From assembly GCA_035063885.1 (NCBI GenBank), contig JAPSFM010000020.1:1-62957 (forward strand): 62,957 nucleotides of DNA. The letters run 5' to 3'. The position numbers were made by a program, and so were the translations under genes. The stretch's first letter is position 1; each line of letters begins with the position of its first letter. Under the pieces are notes generated by a model that was not told where the DNA came from, did no database searches, and was given only the letters and a program-made list of their open reading frames with translations. Below, one piece after another: positions 21,401 to 27,900 of the stretch. The stretch comes from CAADGY01 sp900696665. Lineage in GTDB: Bacteria > Acidobacteriota > Terriglobia > Bryobacterales > Bryobacteraceae.

Positions 21401-21965
21401 CCGGTATTTCAACAGCGACGCGCAGTATGCCCGGAACTACACGATGATGGACACGATGGACTTCCGCCATAGTCTCACCGCCGCGCCCTACTGGGAGCTC
21501 CCCTTCGGTAAAGGCCGCCGGTGGGGCACCAACCTGCATCCGGTGCTCGAAGCTGTTGTGGGCGGATGGACGACCAGCCATCTGCTCTATTTCCGTACCG
21601 GCAACCTGCTTTCGTGGGGCCAGTTGAAGGTAAACGGCGACCCACGGGTGGCGAAGCCCAGCCGGGACCGGTGGTTCAATACGCAGGCGTTCGCGCCGGC
21701 GGAACCTTACACGCCACGAACCAATCCGCCCTACTACTCGGGCTTGACCGCACCCGTGTTCTGGAACCTGGACAGCACGCTGGCCAAGAACTTCCAGCTC
21801 ACCGAGAGGCTCCGGTTTGAATTGCGCATGGATGCTTTCAACCTGCCCAACCACTTCTTGGGCGGCAATCCCGACCAGAACGTGAGGAGCCAGACTTTCG
21901 GCCGGGCTCTGACGCAAGCCAACTTTGGCCGCGAAATGCAGTACACGATGCGGCTGCACTTCTGA
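18495..21965 (+). CDS. Oar-like TonB-dependent outer-membrane receptor with CarboxypepD_reg domain
   Basis: The 1156-residue protein starts with a signal peptide (GLLAVACALPLGAQ), then a carboxypeptidase regulatory-like domain of about 90 residues (RVQGFVTDPSKAAVIGADVTLTN) and a plug (ETIEVVANATTVEFNNSSMSQTV, then PVDAEYGNSAGGAISIAMKSGTNE). A long beta-barrel follows, rich in alternating aromatic strands, and the chain ends in an aromatic residue (YTMRLHF). Many acidobacterial genomes carry dozens of such proteins for uptake of oligosaccharides or other large substrates. No neighbouring gene identifies the ligand here. It is transcribed alone from its own promoter and followed by a hairpin. 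Confidence 0.92.
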   Translation: MRKTFGARGAIFGLLAVACALPLGAQEYRGRVQGFVTDPSKAAVIGADVTLTNQGTGIAVTRQTTENGMYLFDLVQPGTYSIAVQAAGFTAFEQKGIIVQTRGDVTVNASLQVGAMTETIEVVANATTVEFNNSSMSQTVIGKMLDQMPVIARNPFNLAILNPAVVNRYNNPSNSLPFYQISHAGMDIGGATGGRIQLLLDGTDTRVEQRGSYAPSMDAVQEVVVQQNPVDAEYGNSAGGAISIAMKSGTNELHGTGYYYGRNPYFNAVPSAITRTPNKARNHIGGGVVGGPVWIPKVFDGRNKAFFFLSYEKWDSSTVSGLHQMTLPTDLERQGDFSQSLNQFGNLRTIYDPMTTVLDPATNTARRTPFPGNRIPASLIDPSAKALMPYVYQPNNPGEPFTHLNNWKASPRVGNPYNNLSVRGDYQFNPAWRAFGRYSRQNQTQIPEALESSPAYSSWSAARMYALNLAGNVDGMLSPTWLVNFRFGYIRSADELDIPIGKVDTAFWKSIWPNEWWKQTLSQSPVVYFPAFSVDGASFGNASGWNLLPRQYNYSATAMKQTTSHYLKFGTKLSHYTSNSGLPNWGTFFFTGATTASTYINAPTDVSGSGWASFLLGHVNSGYTNYAAPIWTISNNVGLFFQDDWKVSRDLTLNLGMRWEYDQAPTEHDRNLGRYLDLSVPIPEFKTHPVTFPDLAKYGGFPPRLNGAYQFLDSENPRMFHAPKNVFLPRFGAAYRIDDKTSVRFGYSRYAIPFQTSLGPNWNLPNPGFSQRTDALGLLQGIPRTVLSDPFPAANPVLEPVAKSYGRYHQLGNAVVYYNQYPRQPINNRVNLSVQRELPSQIRLDVTFFTNIGRNLPNSGVWGGTVQGEQNNLVNPALSYAFKSELDTRVDNPFYNYLTPDKFPGSLRYQRTVSIGSLLKPYPQYGNLTEMYTPGINDLYRSLQIKVEKSYSRGLSFSFGYNYSRAKRSRYFNSDAQYARNYTMMDTMDFRHSLTAAPYWELPFGKGRRWGTNLHPVLEAVVGGWTTSHLLYFRTGNLLSWGQLKVNGDPRVAKPSRDRWFNTQAFAPAEPYTPRTNPPYYSGLTAPVFWNLDSTLAKNFQLTERLRFELRMDAFNLPNHFLGGNPDQNVRSQTFGRALTQANFGREMQYTMRLHF

Positions 21966-21980
21966 TATGAGCGACCCGTC

Positions 21981-22011
21981 AGGGGGCTGCGTTAACTTTT
22001 TGCAGCCTCCT
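21981..22011. terminator. Terminator-like hairpin after the receptor gene
   Basis: AGGGGGCTGC (21981-21990) pairs with GCAGCCTCCT (22002-22011) over ten base pairs with one G-T pair, around an 11-base loop that contains five T residues. It lies 16 bases after the receptor stop. There is no clear T-run after the stem, so the terminator strength is uncertain. Confidence 0.5.
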
Positions 22012-22254
22012 GGCGAGGTTTGTGACGCCAATAAAGAATACAACGCGGGCTACCAGGGCGAGGGGCAAGTGCGACGCGTTGATCACTCCGATACCCGCGG
22101 GCCGGAATCGCACAGTCGCATATCTTAAAGCCGCTAGCACGCACGCGAGGGCGATAGGGCTCAGGATCGGAACTCATCCCGCGACTGGCCTCAATATTAG
22201 GCGAAACTGTCAAGAAATCAATCCTGCGGCAAGTGTCCCAAAAGGGGGTTTCCG

Positions 22255-22278
22255 CGCGTTTGCGATAATTGCTGTTTA
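22255..22278 (+). repeat. Left att core (direct repeat 1)
   Basis: The core starts CGCGTTTGCGAT and ends GCTGTTTA, and is identical to 28094-28117. Outside it are host-like bases (…TTCCG); inside, CCCGCGACGG leads to the integrase. The core contains TGCGATAAT, an extended -10-like box that could help transcribe the integrase gene. Confidence 0.8.
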
Positions 22279-22336
22279 CCCGCGACGGGCTCTCCTTCTT
22301 CTTCTGTTCAACATCGTATCCGATAAGTTGTGTATC

Positions 22337-23320
22337 ATGCTATCGTTTATACAGTCGTCTAAGCAATTGCAGCTTTTTCGCCCAAGCATCGATGTCGCAG
22401 CGCTGGAGGAGGCGGTCATGCGGTTCGCGAAGAACAAACGAGCGGAAAATACCACGAAGGCGTACGATTACGCCTGGCGGGCATTCTGCACGTGGTGTGA
22501 AGGAGCGCGGCGGCAGTCGCTGCCGGCCGAACCGGATACCGTCGCGCTGTGGGTGGCTAGTCTGCTGGTCAGCGGACTGCGGCCCAGCACGGTGAGGCTG
22601 CATATTTGCGGGGTTAACTCGGTCCATAAAGCGAATGGGTATCCGGCACCATTTGACCGCAGAGTCGGAGCCATCATCACAGGAGCACAGCGCACGCAGG
22701 AGTACGTTCCGCTGGCCAAAGTGGCCATGACTCCGGAGCAACTCCGGGAGGTCAGCAGCCGTCTCGGTGATGACGCACAGGCGGTCCGCGATAGGGCGGT
22801 TTTGGTGGTAGGTTTTGCCACTGGGTTGAGACGGTCCGAACTGGTGGCGCTCCGCGCCGAGGATGTGTCATTCGTGCCGGAGGGGTTGAGAATCTATATA
22901 CGCCGATCGAAGACCGATCAAAAAGGGGAAGGGCGGATGCTCGGTGTGTTTGCAGGCAAGTATCCGGAGACGTGCCCCATCGAGACTCTGCGGGCGTGGT
23001 TCGCTATCCGGGGTGAGAGCCCGGGTCCGCTGTTCTGGCGCATCCATCGCAATCGGTCGGGGGCACGACCTATACAGCATGGGATTCATCCTGTCACTGT
23101 GAACCGCATTGTCAAGATTGCGGCAAGCATGCTCGGGCTGGAGAAACAGGCGTTCGGCGCCCATTCGCTTCGGGTGGGCTGCGTCACTGCTGGTATCAAT
23201 GCCGGGGCTTCCATTGTGGCAATCATGAGCCGCACCGGGCACAAATCGATAAACAGTGTCCAGCGTTATTACAGGCCCGCTTCGGTCTTCAGCGTCGATC
23301 CGCTTGCGGGCGTGTTGTGA
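22337..23320 (+). CDS. Tyrosine recombinase / integrase of the element
   Basis: The 327-residue protein has an N-terminal SAM-like core-binding domain (ENTTKAYDYAWRAFCTWC) and a C-terminal catalytic domain. The catalytic residues are visible: Arg165 or Arg166 in TGLRRSEL, the HxxR pair His276/Arg279 in HSLRVG, His302 in GHKS, and the nucleophile Tyr311 or Tyr312 in QRYYRP. The ATG at 22337 gives a normal N-terminus; the frame upstream is longer but crosses the att core. It should catalyse integration and excision at the 24-bp repeats. It is the first gene inside the left end and is followed seven bases later by hicB. Confidence 0.93.
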   Translation: MLSFIQSSKQLQLFRPSIDVAALEEAVMRFAKNKRAENTTKAYDYAWRAFCTWCEGARRQSLPAEPDTVALWVASLLVSGLRPSTVRLHICGVNSVHKANGYPAPFDRRVGAIITGAQRTQEYVPLAKVAMTPEQLREVSSRLGDDAQAVRDRAVLVVGFATGLRRSELVALRAEDVSFVPEGLRIYIRRSKTDQKGEGRMLGVFAGKYPETCPIETLRAWFAIRGESPGPLFWRIHRNRSGARPIQHGIHPVTVNRIVKIAASMLGLEKQAFGAHSLRVGCVTAGINAGASIVAIMSRTGHKSINSVQRYYRPASVFSVDPLAGVL

Positions 23321-23327
23321 GGTGTGT

Positions 23328-23603
23328 ATGAGACGAGCAAATCCTTCAGTGATCGCAAGACACCCAGTGAATGAATTGGATCTTACGATCAGAATCGAAT
23401 GGGACGGCGACACGAAAAATTGGGTAACCTACGTTCCTGAGCTGAACAACATTTCCACCTTCGGTCAGACCGAATTAGAGGCTTTGGATAATACTGCTGA
23501 AATGATCATGGGTTTCATCGAAGCTTCCGAGAGGCAAGGTTTGCGCCTCCCCCTCAGCGAGCGAGAACTCGCAAAGATCCGTTCGGCTCTGGCAGGTTAT
23601 TAA
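23328..23603 (+). CDS. hicB: HicB-like antitoxin
   Basis: The 91-residue protein contains LTIRIEWDGDTKNWVTYVPELNNISTFGQTELEAL, the partially degraded RNase H-like fold of HicB antitoxins, and a short C-terminal helix. It lies directly after the integrase and six bases before the hicA start. HicB neutralises HicA and often represses the pair. The order antitoxin-toxin is opposite to the more common hicA-hicB. The pair may stabilise the element. Confidence 0.88.
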   Translation: MRRANPSVIARHPVNELDLTIRIEWDGDTKNWVTYVPELNNISTFGQTELEALDNTAEMIMGFIEASERQGLRLPLSERELAKIRSALAGY

Positions 23604-23609
23604 CAGTCG

Positions 23610-23834
23610 GTGGCTTCCTATCCCGCAGTCACTGGCAAACAGGCGGTCAAGGTTCTACTGCGTCTGGGCTTTGAAGAAAAGGCTATCCGTGGAAGTCACC
23701 ACATGCTCTGGAAAGAGGGGCGTTCGATTATCGTCGTTCCAGTTCATGGGAATCGGGTACTGCCGGCCGGCACGCTGAAATCGATTCTGAAGCAGGCGGG
23801 CCTGAAGGCCGCCGACTTCTTCAAAGCGCTGTAG
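23610..23834 (+). CDS. hicA: HicA-like mRNA interferase toxin
   Basis: The 74-residue protein has the HicA double-stranded RNA-binding-like fold with the catalytic-site motif RGSHHMLWK and the following IIVVPVHGNRVLPAGTLKSILKQAGL. HicA toxins cleave mRNA in the cytoplasm. Translation starts at a GTG at 23610. The last 14 bases overlap the end of the convergent serine recombinase gene. The conserved glycine and histidine are intact, so it is probably active. Confidence 0.9.
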   Translation: MASYPAVTGKQAVKVLLRLGFEEKAIRGSHHMLWKEGRSIIVVPVHGNRVLPAGTLKSILKQAGLKAADFFKAL

Positions 23835-24414
23835 CTCTGGCTTTCAGCCGGGCCACTGTGGCTTTGCTAACTCCCAATCGCTGCGCCGCTTTCGACAGCG
23901 AGAGTCCCTGGTGAATGCACTCATTTAGCTTTGCCGCGTCGATCCTGCATCGGGGCCGGCCAAGTGTTTTTCCTTGCGACCTGGCGCGCTCGAGACCCGC
24001 AATGGTGCGTTCGGAAATCCGTAGCTGCTCTTGCTTGGCGATGACAGCCAGAATCGAGATGACGGCTTCCCGGAAGATTCCGCATGAGTCCAAATACTGC
24101 TCTGTAAAGCTTCTGAACTGAATGCCGTACGAAGTGAGATGGTTTAAGTGCTGGAGTGTCGCAAGTGCGCCTTCGCGGCTCAGCCGGTCCAGAGACCAGA
24201 AAAGGAGCACGTCAAAACGCCGCCGGCTGGCATCGTAGAGTAGCCGCCGGAAGTCGCAGCGGTCGGCCGACTTTGCGGACTCCTGGTCGATATACGTCTG
24301 AACGATTGTCCAGTTTTGTGTCTGTGCGAATTGCCGAAGCTGTTCGAGCTGGTTTCGCGCGTCTTGTCCGCGGTCTCTGGTGGAAACGCGTGCGTAGATG
24401 GCTGCTTTTATCAT
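23821..24414 (-). CDS. Serine recombinase (resolvase/invertase family)
   Basis: The 197-residue protein begins MIKAAIYARVSTRDRGQDARNQ, with the catalytic serine in YARVST. It continues with FDVLLFWSLDRLSREG and SERTIAGLERARSQGKTLGRP, and ends in a Hin-type helix-turn-helix (LSLSKAAQRLGVSKATVARLK). The ATG at 24414 matches the family start; a longer frame upstream is rejected. It probably resolves dimers or inverts a segment of the element. Having both serine and tyrosine recombinases in under 6 kb is notable. It is the last gene of a leftward series. Confidence 0.92.
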   Translation of the reverse strand: MIKAAIYARVSTRDRGQDARNQLEQLRQFAQTQNWTIVQTYIDQESAKSADRCDFRRLLYDASRRRFDVLLFWSLDRLSREGALATLQHLNHLTSYGIQFRSFTEQYLDSCGIFREAVISILAVIAKQEQLRISERTIAGLERARSQGKTLGRPRCRIDAAKLNECIHQGLSLSKAAQRLGVSKATVARLKARATAL

Positions 24415-24421
24415 CTTTTGA

Positions 24422-24907
24422 TTAGAACGGCACCAGCTTGTCGGTGCGGCGGGCGCGGCGTCGGGCCCAGATTTGATAGGCGAATCGGGAGCGGTCCGCT
24501 GCCGGTGTTGCACGGATCATCGCAACTGCGTCCGCTACGCTCATCTGTTCACTTTCACCCTTCACGGCCATCACGGCCTGAAGCCATTGCGCGAGGTTCT
24601 GCGCTCCGGACGCTGCTGGATTGTATTGCCGCGTTCTCCTGCCGAGTCCTGCATTCCTAAACGCCAGACCCTTTTTCGTGTTGCAGGATCGGCATGCCCA
24701 GATAAGATTGTCCGGCGCAAGGTGCTCTTCGTGGCCGTCGATGTGTTCAACCTCGACGTTGCGGTGGCCGCCGCAATAGGCGCATATTTTCGGCATGGCT
24801 GGCCGCAGCTCCGGTGAGTTCGCACGATACCGCAACGCGCGGTCAGTGAGTAAATGAACCGGCCGGGGCCTCTGCGGGTTGGATGGATTGGGGATGTATT
24901 GCTTCAT
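24422..24907 (-). CDS. HNH endonuclease
   Basis: The 161-residue protein has a zinc-type HNH module: CAYCGG, then VEVEHIDGHEEHLAPDNLIWACRSCN with two Cys pairs around the His-Asn-His metal site. The ATG at 24907 is preceded by a GAGAGG box; longer frames through the upstream gene are not supported. Such nucleases occur in phages, plasmids and homing elements and cut or nick DNA. Its role here (packaging, exclusion or DNA processing) is unknown. It ends eight bases before the serine recombinase start, probably in the same leftward transcript. Confidence 0.85.
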   Translation of the reverse strand: MKQYIPNPSNPQRPRPVHLLTDRALRYRANSPELRPAMPKICAYCGGHRNVEVEHIDGHEEHLAPDNLIWACRSCNTKKGLAFRNAGLGRRTRQYNPAASGAQNLAQWLQAVMAVKGESEQMSVADAVAMIRATPAADRSRFAYQIWARRRARRTDKLVPF

Positions 24908-24921
24908 TCGATTCAAACCTC

Positions 24922-25329
24922 TCAATAACGGCCAGGCGGGTATAGTGCGTATGGCTGTGTTTCCTTGAAGGCCCTTCCGAGCTTCGCTTCGATGCGGTAC
25001 ACGGCGTGATAGAAGTTTCCGCGGTCCACGCGCCGGCAACAACGGAACCAGGGCTCGCCTGCAACCAAATGACGGCGGAAGATGCTGAACTCGTGGGGAG
25101 CCAGACTGCGGCGGGCCGTCAGCCAGAAGTCGGCCCGGTAATCGAGGCTTCGAAAGTGCCACATGAGCACTTTGCGTTTGAGCTGCGGGTTGTGTTGATC
25201 GGCCATAGCGCGGTAGTGAGACAGACAGCGGCGGAAGATGCTCCGGAGCACGCATTTGCAGATGGGCTTGTTCTTGCCGGGCATATAGCCTAGACCATGG
25301 CAGCGCACGCAACTTTCGGCTGCGGACAT
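24922..25329 (-). CDS. Hypothetical protein with N-terminal Cys cluster
   Basis: The 135-residue protein begins MSAAESCVRCHGLGYMPGKN and then has ICKCV, so four cysteines within about 24 residues could hold a zinc ion. The rest is rich in Arg, Tyr and Trp (KRKVLMWHFRSLDYRADFWL) and strongly basic, which suggests nucleic-acid binding. I do not recognise a family. It is followed 14 bases later by the HNH nuclease gene, so the two may work together. The CXXCH-like string CVRCH is probably not a haem site because there is no signal peptide. Confidence 0.7.
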   Translation of the reverse strand: MSAAESCVRCHGLGYMPGKNKPICKCVLRSIFRRCLSHYRAMADQHNPQLKRKVLMWHFRSLDYRADFWLTARRSLAPHEFSIFRRHLVAGEPWFRCCRRVDRGNFYHAVYRIEAKLGRAFKETQPYALYPPGRY

Positions 25330-25453
25330 CAGCACTTCATGTGGCGCCCAGTTTGGCCCGATGCAAGGGTAATCAGATATCTTTTGCCGTAAACGGGTGT
25401 CTCCCGTTAGCTGTGGAAAGCTTGGTACCACTGAATAACATCGGCTGGAAGGG

Positions 25454-25954
25454 TCAGGCAGTGATCAGCAGAAATGCTGCGGCGGCGGCGATCGCGCCGG
25501 CAATCACCAGGCCGCTAGGTAGAGTGTCCTCGGCGTCGGGAGCTGGAAGAGTGGGCAGGGCAGCAGAGAAGGCCGGCTCCTGGCCAGTCAGCACGGGCAA
25601 ACCCAGTTTCGAGAGGACATCGGCCGCATAATTCCACGCAGCGGCTGGAGTGGTGCCTCGATCCATGTTTCCAGGTCCCCCGTTGTAGGCGGCCAACGCC
25701 TTTCCCGGATCGCCGTAGCGATGGAGGAGTTGGCGGAGGTAGCGCACTCCCCCTTCGATGTTCTGGGAAAGGTCGAGAGGATTCACACCGAGATCCTTGG
25801 CTGTGCCGGGCATGAGTTGGAAGACTCCTATTTCGCCCTTGGATCCCCGCGCCGCCTGGTTCAGACCGCTTTCCTTGCTCGCCACTGCGAGGGCGAGGCG
25901 TGGATCTATACCGTTGCGAAGTGCAGCGGCCGTGATCTGCTCTGCGACCGTCAT
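25454..25954 (-). CDS. Lytic transglycosylase (SLT domain) with C-terminal membrane segment
   Basis: The 166-residue protein starts with an SLT fold of about 110 residues: IDPRLALAVASKESGLNQAARG with the catalytic glutamate in KESG, then GEIGVFQLMPGTAKDLGV and GKALAAYNGGPGNM. A proline-rich linker leads to a C-terminal hydrophobic helix (SGLVIAGAIAAAAAFLLI). It has no N-terminal signal, so it would need the helix or a holin to reach the wall. Such enzymes open peptidoglycan for phage entry, lysis or conjugation. It follows a small two-helix membrane protein on the same strand. Confidence 0.87.
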   Translation of the reverse strand: MTVAEQITAAALRNGIDPRLALAVASKESGLNQAARGSKGEIGVFQLMPGTAKDLGVNPLDLSQNIEGGVRYLRQLLHRYGDPGKALAAYNGGPGNMDRGTTPAAAWNYAADVLSKLGLPVLTGQEPAFSAALPTLPAPDAEDTLPSGLVIAGAIAAAAAFLLITA

Positions 25955-26010
25955 GTCACAATCGTCCGGTTTTGAGGCGCTTTCTGCGGCACTTTTCAGC
26001 CCCTTTGTTT

Positions 26011-26274
26011 TCAGCGGTTCGATAAGCCGGAATCGGCGTCCGTTTTTGAGACACCGAAATACCGCCCTCTCCGGGGCCGCTCGTACGGTTCGGCAACGGG
26101 CCGGCCGTCCGGGTTGGTGCGATGCGCCACGATCTGCAAGACGGCCTGGAGCACGGGCAACAGCACGGCTACCCAGAAGCGGATCTGATCGTCGAGTGGC
26201 GCGGTCTGGGCGGCGGCGGCCGTGCCTACCGCCGCCAGCCCGAGGGCAGCATTGTGCTGGAGTGTAAATCGCAT
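26011..26274 (-). CDS. Small two-helix membrane protein (holin-like candidate)
   Basis: The 87-residue protein starts at an ATG at 26274, with an AAGGA-type box upstream. It has two hydrophobic stretches (ALGLAAVGTAAAAQ and RFWVAVLLPVLQAVLQIVA) and a basic, polar C-terminal tail (RPRRGRYFGVSK). It sits directly before the lytic transglycosylase. Small size, two helices, a charged tail and this neighbour fit a holin, but no family motif proves it. A structural membrane protein of the element is an alternative. Confidence 0.6.
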   Translation of the reverse strand: MRFTLQHNAALGLAAVGTAAAAQTAPLDDQIRFWVAVLLPVLQAVLQIVAHRTNPDGRPVAEPYERPRRGRYFGVSKTDADSGLSNR

Positions 26275-26405
26275 GGTTCGGTTTCCTTTCAAAAATTTCG
26301 GATTTTGGCTAAACCGCCGGATTTGGGCCTCGCTGCCCTCTGGCGGCGTTCAGACCGCAGTTCCGCGGGCTAACCCCTTCCTTCGTCTCTACGGCGCGTC
26401 TGGCG
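26275..26405. other. Short intergenic gap between the rep-like gene and the small membrane protein
   Basis: These 131 bases lie between two leftward genes. They contain the ribosome-binding site of the small membrane protein gene. I see no further gene, strong promoter or hairpin. Confidence 0.4.
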
Positions 26406-27860
26406 TCAAATATCGTCGATGATTTGATCGGGCTGATTCTCCTGCAGCATGCGGCGGGCGAATGCCTTGTCATCTTCGGATGCTTCGGGATCGTTGAGCC
26501 AAGCTTGCCATTCTAGGCGGTTCTTTTCGCGTAGCAGCTCGGTTGTGCGGCGTTCGGCCTCTGCGGCAGACCGGCGGGCGGGTAGGTGGGTTCGCAGCAG
26601 TGCTGGGACTTTTTTGAGCAATACGCCGATCTGATTCCGGATGTTCGGGTTACGGGCGGTTTGCTGTGCGGCCATGTGCACGAACACCGCGATTTCCTCC
26701 GTTGTGGAGTCTGGCGCCATTGCCCTGCATTTCATGGTGAGGGTTTCGGCCGCTTCCTGTTCGGCTGGTCCGTAGGTGTTTAGGGCTTCCAATACCGGGT
26801 CTTTTTCCGTCGTCGTCGTCGTTTCCGGCTCGGGGGTGTTCTCCACAATTGGTGGGGTGTTTGACGACGACGGAGGAACGGTATCTCCCCCATTACTGAT
26901 AACAATACTGTCTTCCTTATATGGGGGGGCAGATTTGGCTACCTGAAGCAGCTTTTGGTAACCAGATTTGGCTACCTGGGCGAGGTTTTCGGCCGTCTCT
27001 TCGACCAGTTTCAGGTAGCCAGATTTGGCTACCTGATCGGAATCCAGGCCGGCCTCGATCAGCACTTCACGCGCCGTGCGCAAAAAACTCTTGACGACGC
27101 AAGCTGTTTTGTGCGAAAAATAGGCATCCCGTAAGTGGTTGTTGTTTGTTGGGGATAGCGGAGTCAGGTAGCCAAATTTGGCTACCTGGAATCCGTTTTC
27201 TGGCTCCTCTCGCCTGACCCGTTTTTGGGTGAGCGGGCGCAGATAGAAGTACAGGCGGATCTTGTCCCGCAGCTCGCCTACTCTCCGGACTGCGCCCTGG
27301 GCTTCGAGATCCGCCAGCGCCCGCCGTACGTGCTGTCTGCAGGCGCGGCCGATGGTGTCCAGCGCGTTCAGTTCGGCTGTGATGTCGGCCGGGCTCAGCG
27401 GGACCGCAGTCTGCTTCCCGTTGAGGTTTATCCACTTGACCGCCAGGCGCCGTTTCTGGCCTATGGAATGCAACATCCCGCAAGCCCAAACACGTACCCG
27501 GAATTCCTGCTCGGGGCGCATCAGCCACTGAAGCTGCTCGCTGGTGATGAACTGCCAATGTCCGGCCCGGATGCCGCGGCGCAAGAGGAACTCCGGCGAG
27601 CGGTCCTCGGCGAATCGCTTGCAGTCGCAGGATTCGACCTCACAGGCGGGATTATGCTGTGCGGCGCCATGTCCACAGGTGCACGGCCGCGCCTGGTGCT
27701 GCTGGCAGCCACACTGGGCACAGCCGCTTTCGTCGTGATCGTCCGCCGGATGCGAGCAGTAGCAGTGCTCGGCCCGGATTTTTCCTGCCGGCTTCTTTGG
27801 GAGTCCTGGTACTTTTCCTTGCGGGACTGTTGCCCCGGATTGGCTATGATGAACTGACAT
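26406..27860 (-). CDS. Probable replication initiator: Cys-rich N-terminus, winged helix, iteron-encoded peptide repeats
   Basis: The 484-residue protein starts at an ATG at 27860 with a GGAGA box. Residues of roughly 30-85 form a cysteine/histidine cluster (HCYCSHPADDHDESGCAQCGC, CTCGHG, CEVESCDCKRF), probably binding zinc. Next is a helical/winged-helix region (ITSEQLQWLMRPEQEFRVRV and ACRQHVRRALADLEAQGAV) similar in layout to phage replication protein O. A low-complexity linker contains four copies of QVAK(S/F), and a helical C-terminus follows (EQEAAETLTMKCRAMAPDS). The repeats correspond to palindromic DNA sequences inside the gene. A replication initiator is the best reading. A transcription factor is possible. 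Confidence 0.65.
   Translation of the reverse strand: MSVHHSQSGATVPQGKVPGLPKKPAGKIRAEHCYCSHPADDHDESGCAQCGCQQHQARPCTCGHGAAQHNPACEVESCDCKRFAEDRSPEFLLRRGIRAGHWQFITSEQLQWLMRPEQEFRVRVWACGMLHSIGQKRRLAVKWINLNGKQTAVPLSPADITAELNALDTIGRACRQHVRRALADLEAQGAVRRVGELRDKIRLYFYLRPLTQKRVRREEPENGFQVAKFGYLTPLSPTNNNHLRDAYFSHKTACVVKSFLRTAREVLIEAGLDSDQVAKSGYLKLVEETAENLAQVAKSGYQKLLQVAKSAPPYKEDSIVISNGGDTVPPSSSNTPPIVENTPEPETTTTTEKDPVLEALNTYGPAEQEAAETLTMKCRAMAPDSTTEEIAVFVHMAAQQTARNPNIRNQIGVLLKKVPALLRTHLPARRSAAEAERRTTELLREKNRLEWQAWLNDPEASEDDKAFARRMLQENQPDQIIDDI
26931..26945 (+). repeat. Iteron-like repeat 1 (half site)
   Basis: AGATTTGGCTACCTG is shared with copies at 26964, 27021 and (one base different) 27174. The left arm of the dyad is missing here. 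Confidence 0.6.
26955..26978 (+). repeat. Iteron-like repeat 2 (dyad with a degenerate left arm)
   Basis: The right part is AGATTTGGCTACCTG (26964-26978), and the left side TTGGTAACC is a degenerate form of CAGGTAGCC. The copy starts 33 bases after repeat 1. Confidence 0.55.
27012..27035 (+). repeat. Iteron-like repeat 3 (24-bp dyad)
   Basis: Arms CAGGTAGCC and GGCTACCTG are exact inverted repeats around the centre AGATTT. The right-hand 15 bases match repeats 1 and 2. Confidence 0.68.
27165..27188 (+). repeat. Iteron-like repeat 4 (24-bp perfect palindrome)
   Basis: Arms CAGGTAGCC and GGCTACCTG flank AAATTT, making a perfect 24-bp palindrome inside the rep-like coding sequence. It is 153 bases from the equivalent point of repeat 3. 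Confidence 0.7.
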
Positions 27861-27870
27861 TGCATGATCT

Positions 27871-27900
27871 CCAGAAGTTTTTTTTGGAAAACACTTCTGG
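27871..27900. promoter_or_regulatory. Inverted repeat just upstream of the rep-like gene
   Basis: CCAGAAGT (27871-27878) and ACTTCTGG (27893-27900) are exact inverted repeats separated by 14 mostly A/T bases, starting 11 bases before the rep-like ATG. It could be an operator for autoregulation or a hairpin in the leader. The 193 bases from 27901 to the right att core show no supported gene. Confidence 0.5.

Larger units (their letters stand above)
21966..22336. other. Intergenic region holding a hairpin and the left att repeat
   Basis: No gene is supported in these 371 bases. A long frame in phase with the integrase reads through the region but has no family features and crosses the att repeat. 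The region holds the hairpin at 21981-22011, about 240 bases of apparently host sequence that was probably the original upstream region of uppP, and the left att core at 22255-22278. The last 58 bases lead into the integrase. Confidence 0.6.

Noticed and set aside
18825..22043. Two long minus-strand frames (610 and 426 residues) opposite the TonB-dependent receptor
   Set aside because: They have low-complexity composition and no motifs, and the plus-strand receptor explains the sequence.
22022..22336. N-terminal extension of the integrase frame
   Set aside because: It would cross the att core and adds about 105 residues with no integrase similarity; the ATG at 22337 gives a normal length.
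24908..25312. N-terminal extension of the HNH frame
   Set aside because: It overlaps the Cys-cluster gene in another frame; the ATG at 24907 has its own ribosome-binding site.
24922..25329. CVRCH as a haem c site
   Set aside because: The protein has no signal peptide and the cysteines form a CxxC/CxC pair set more like zinc binding.
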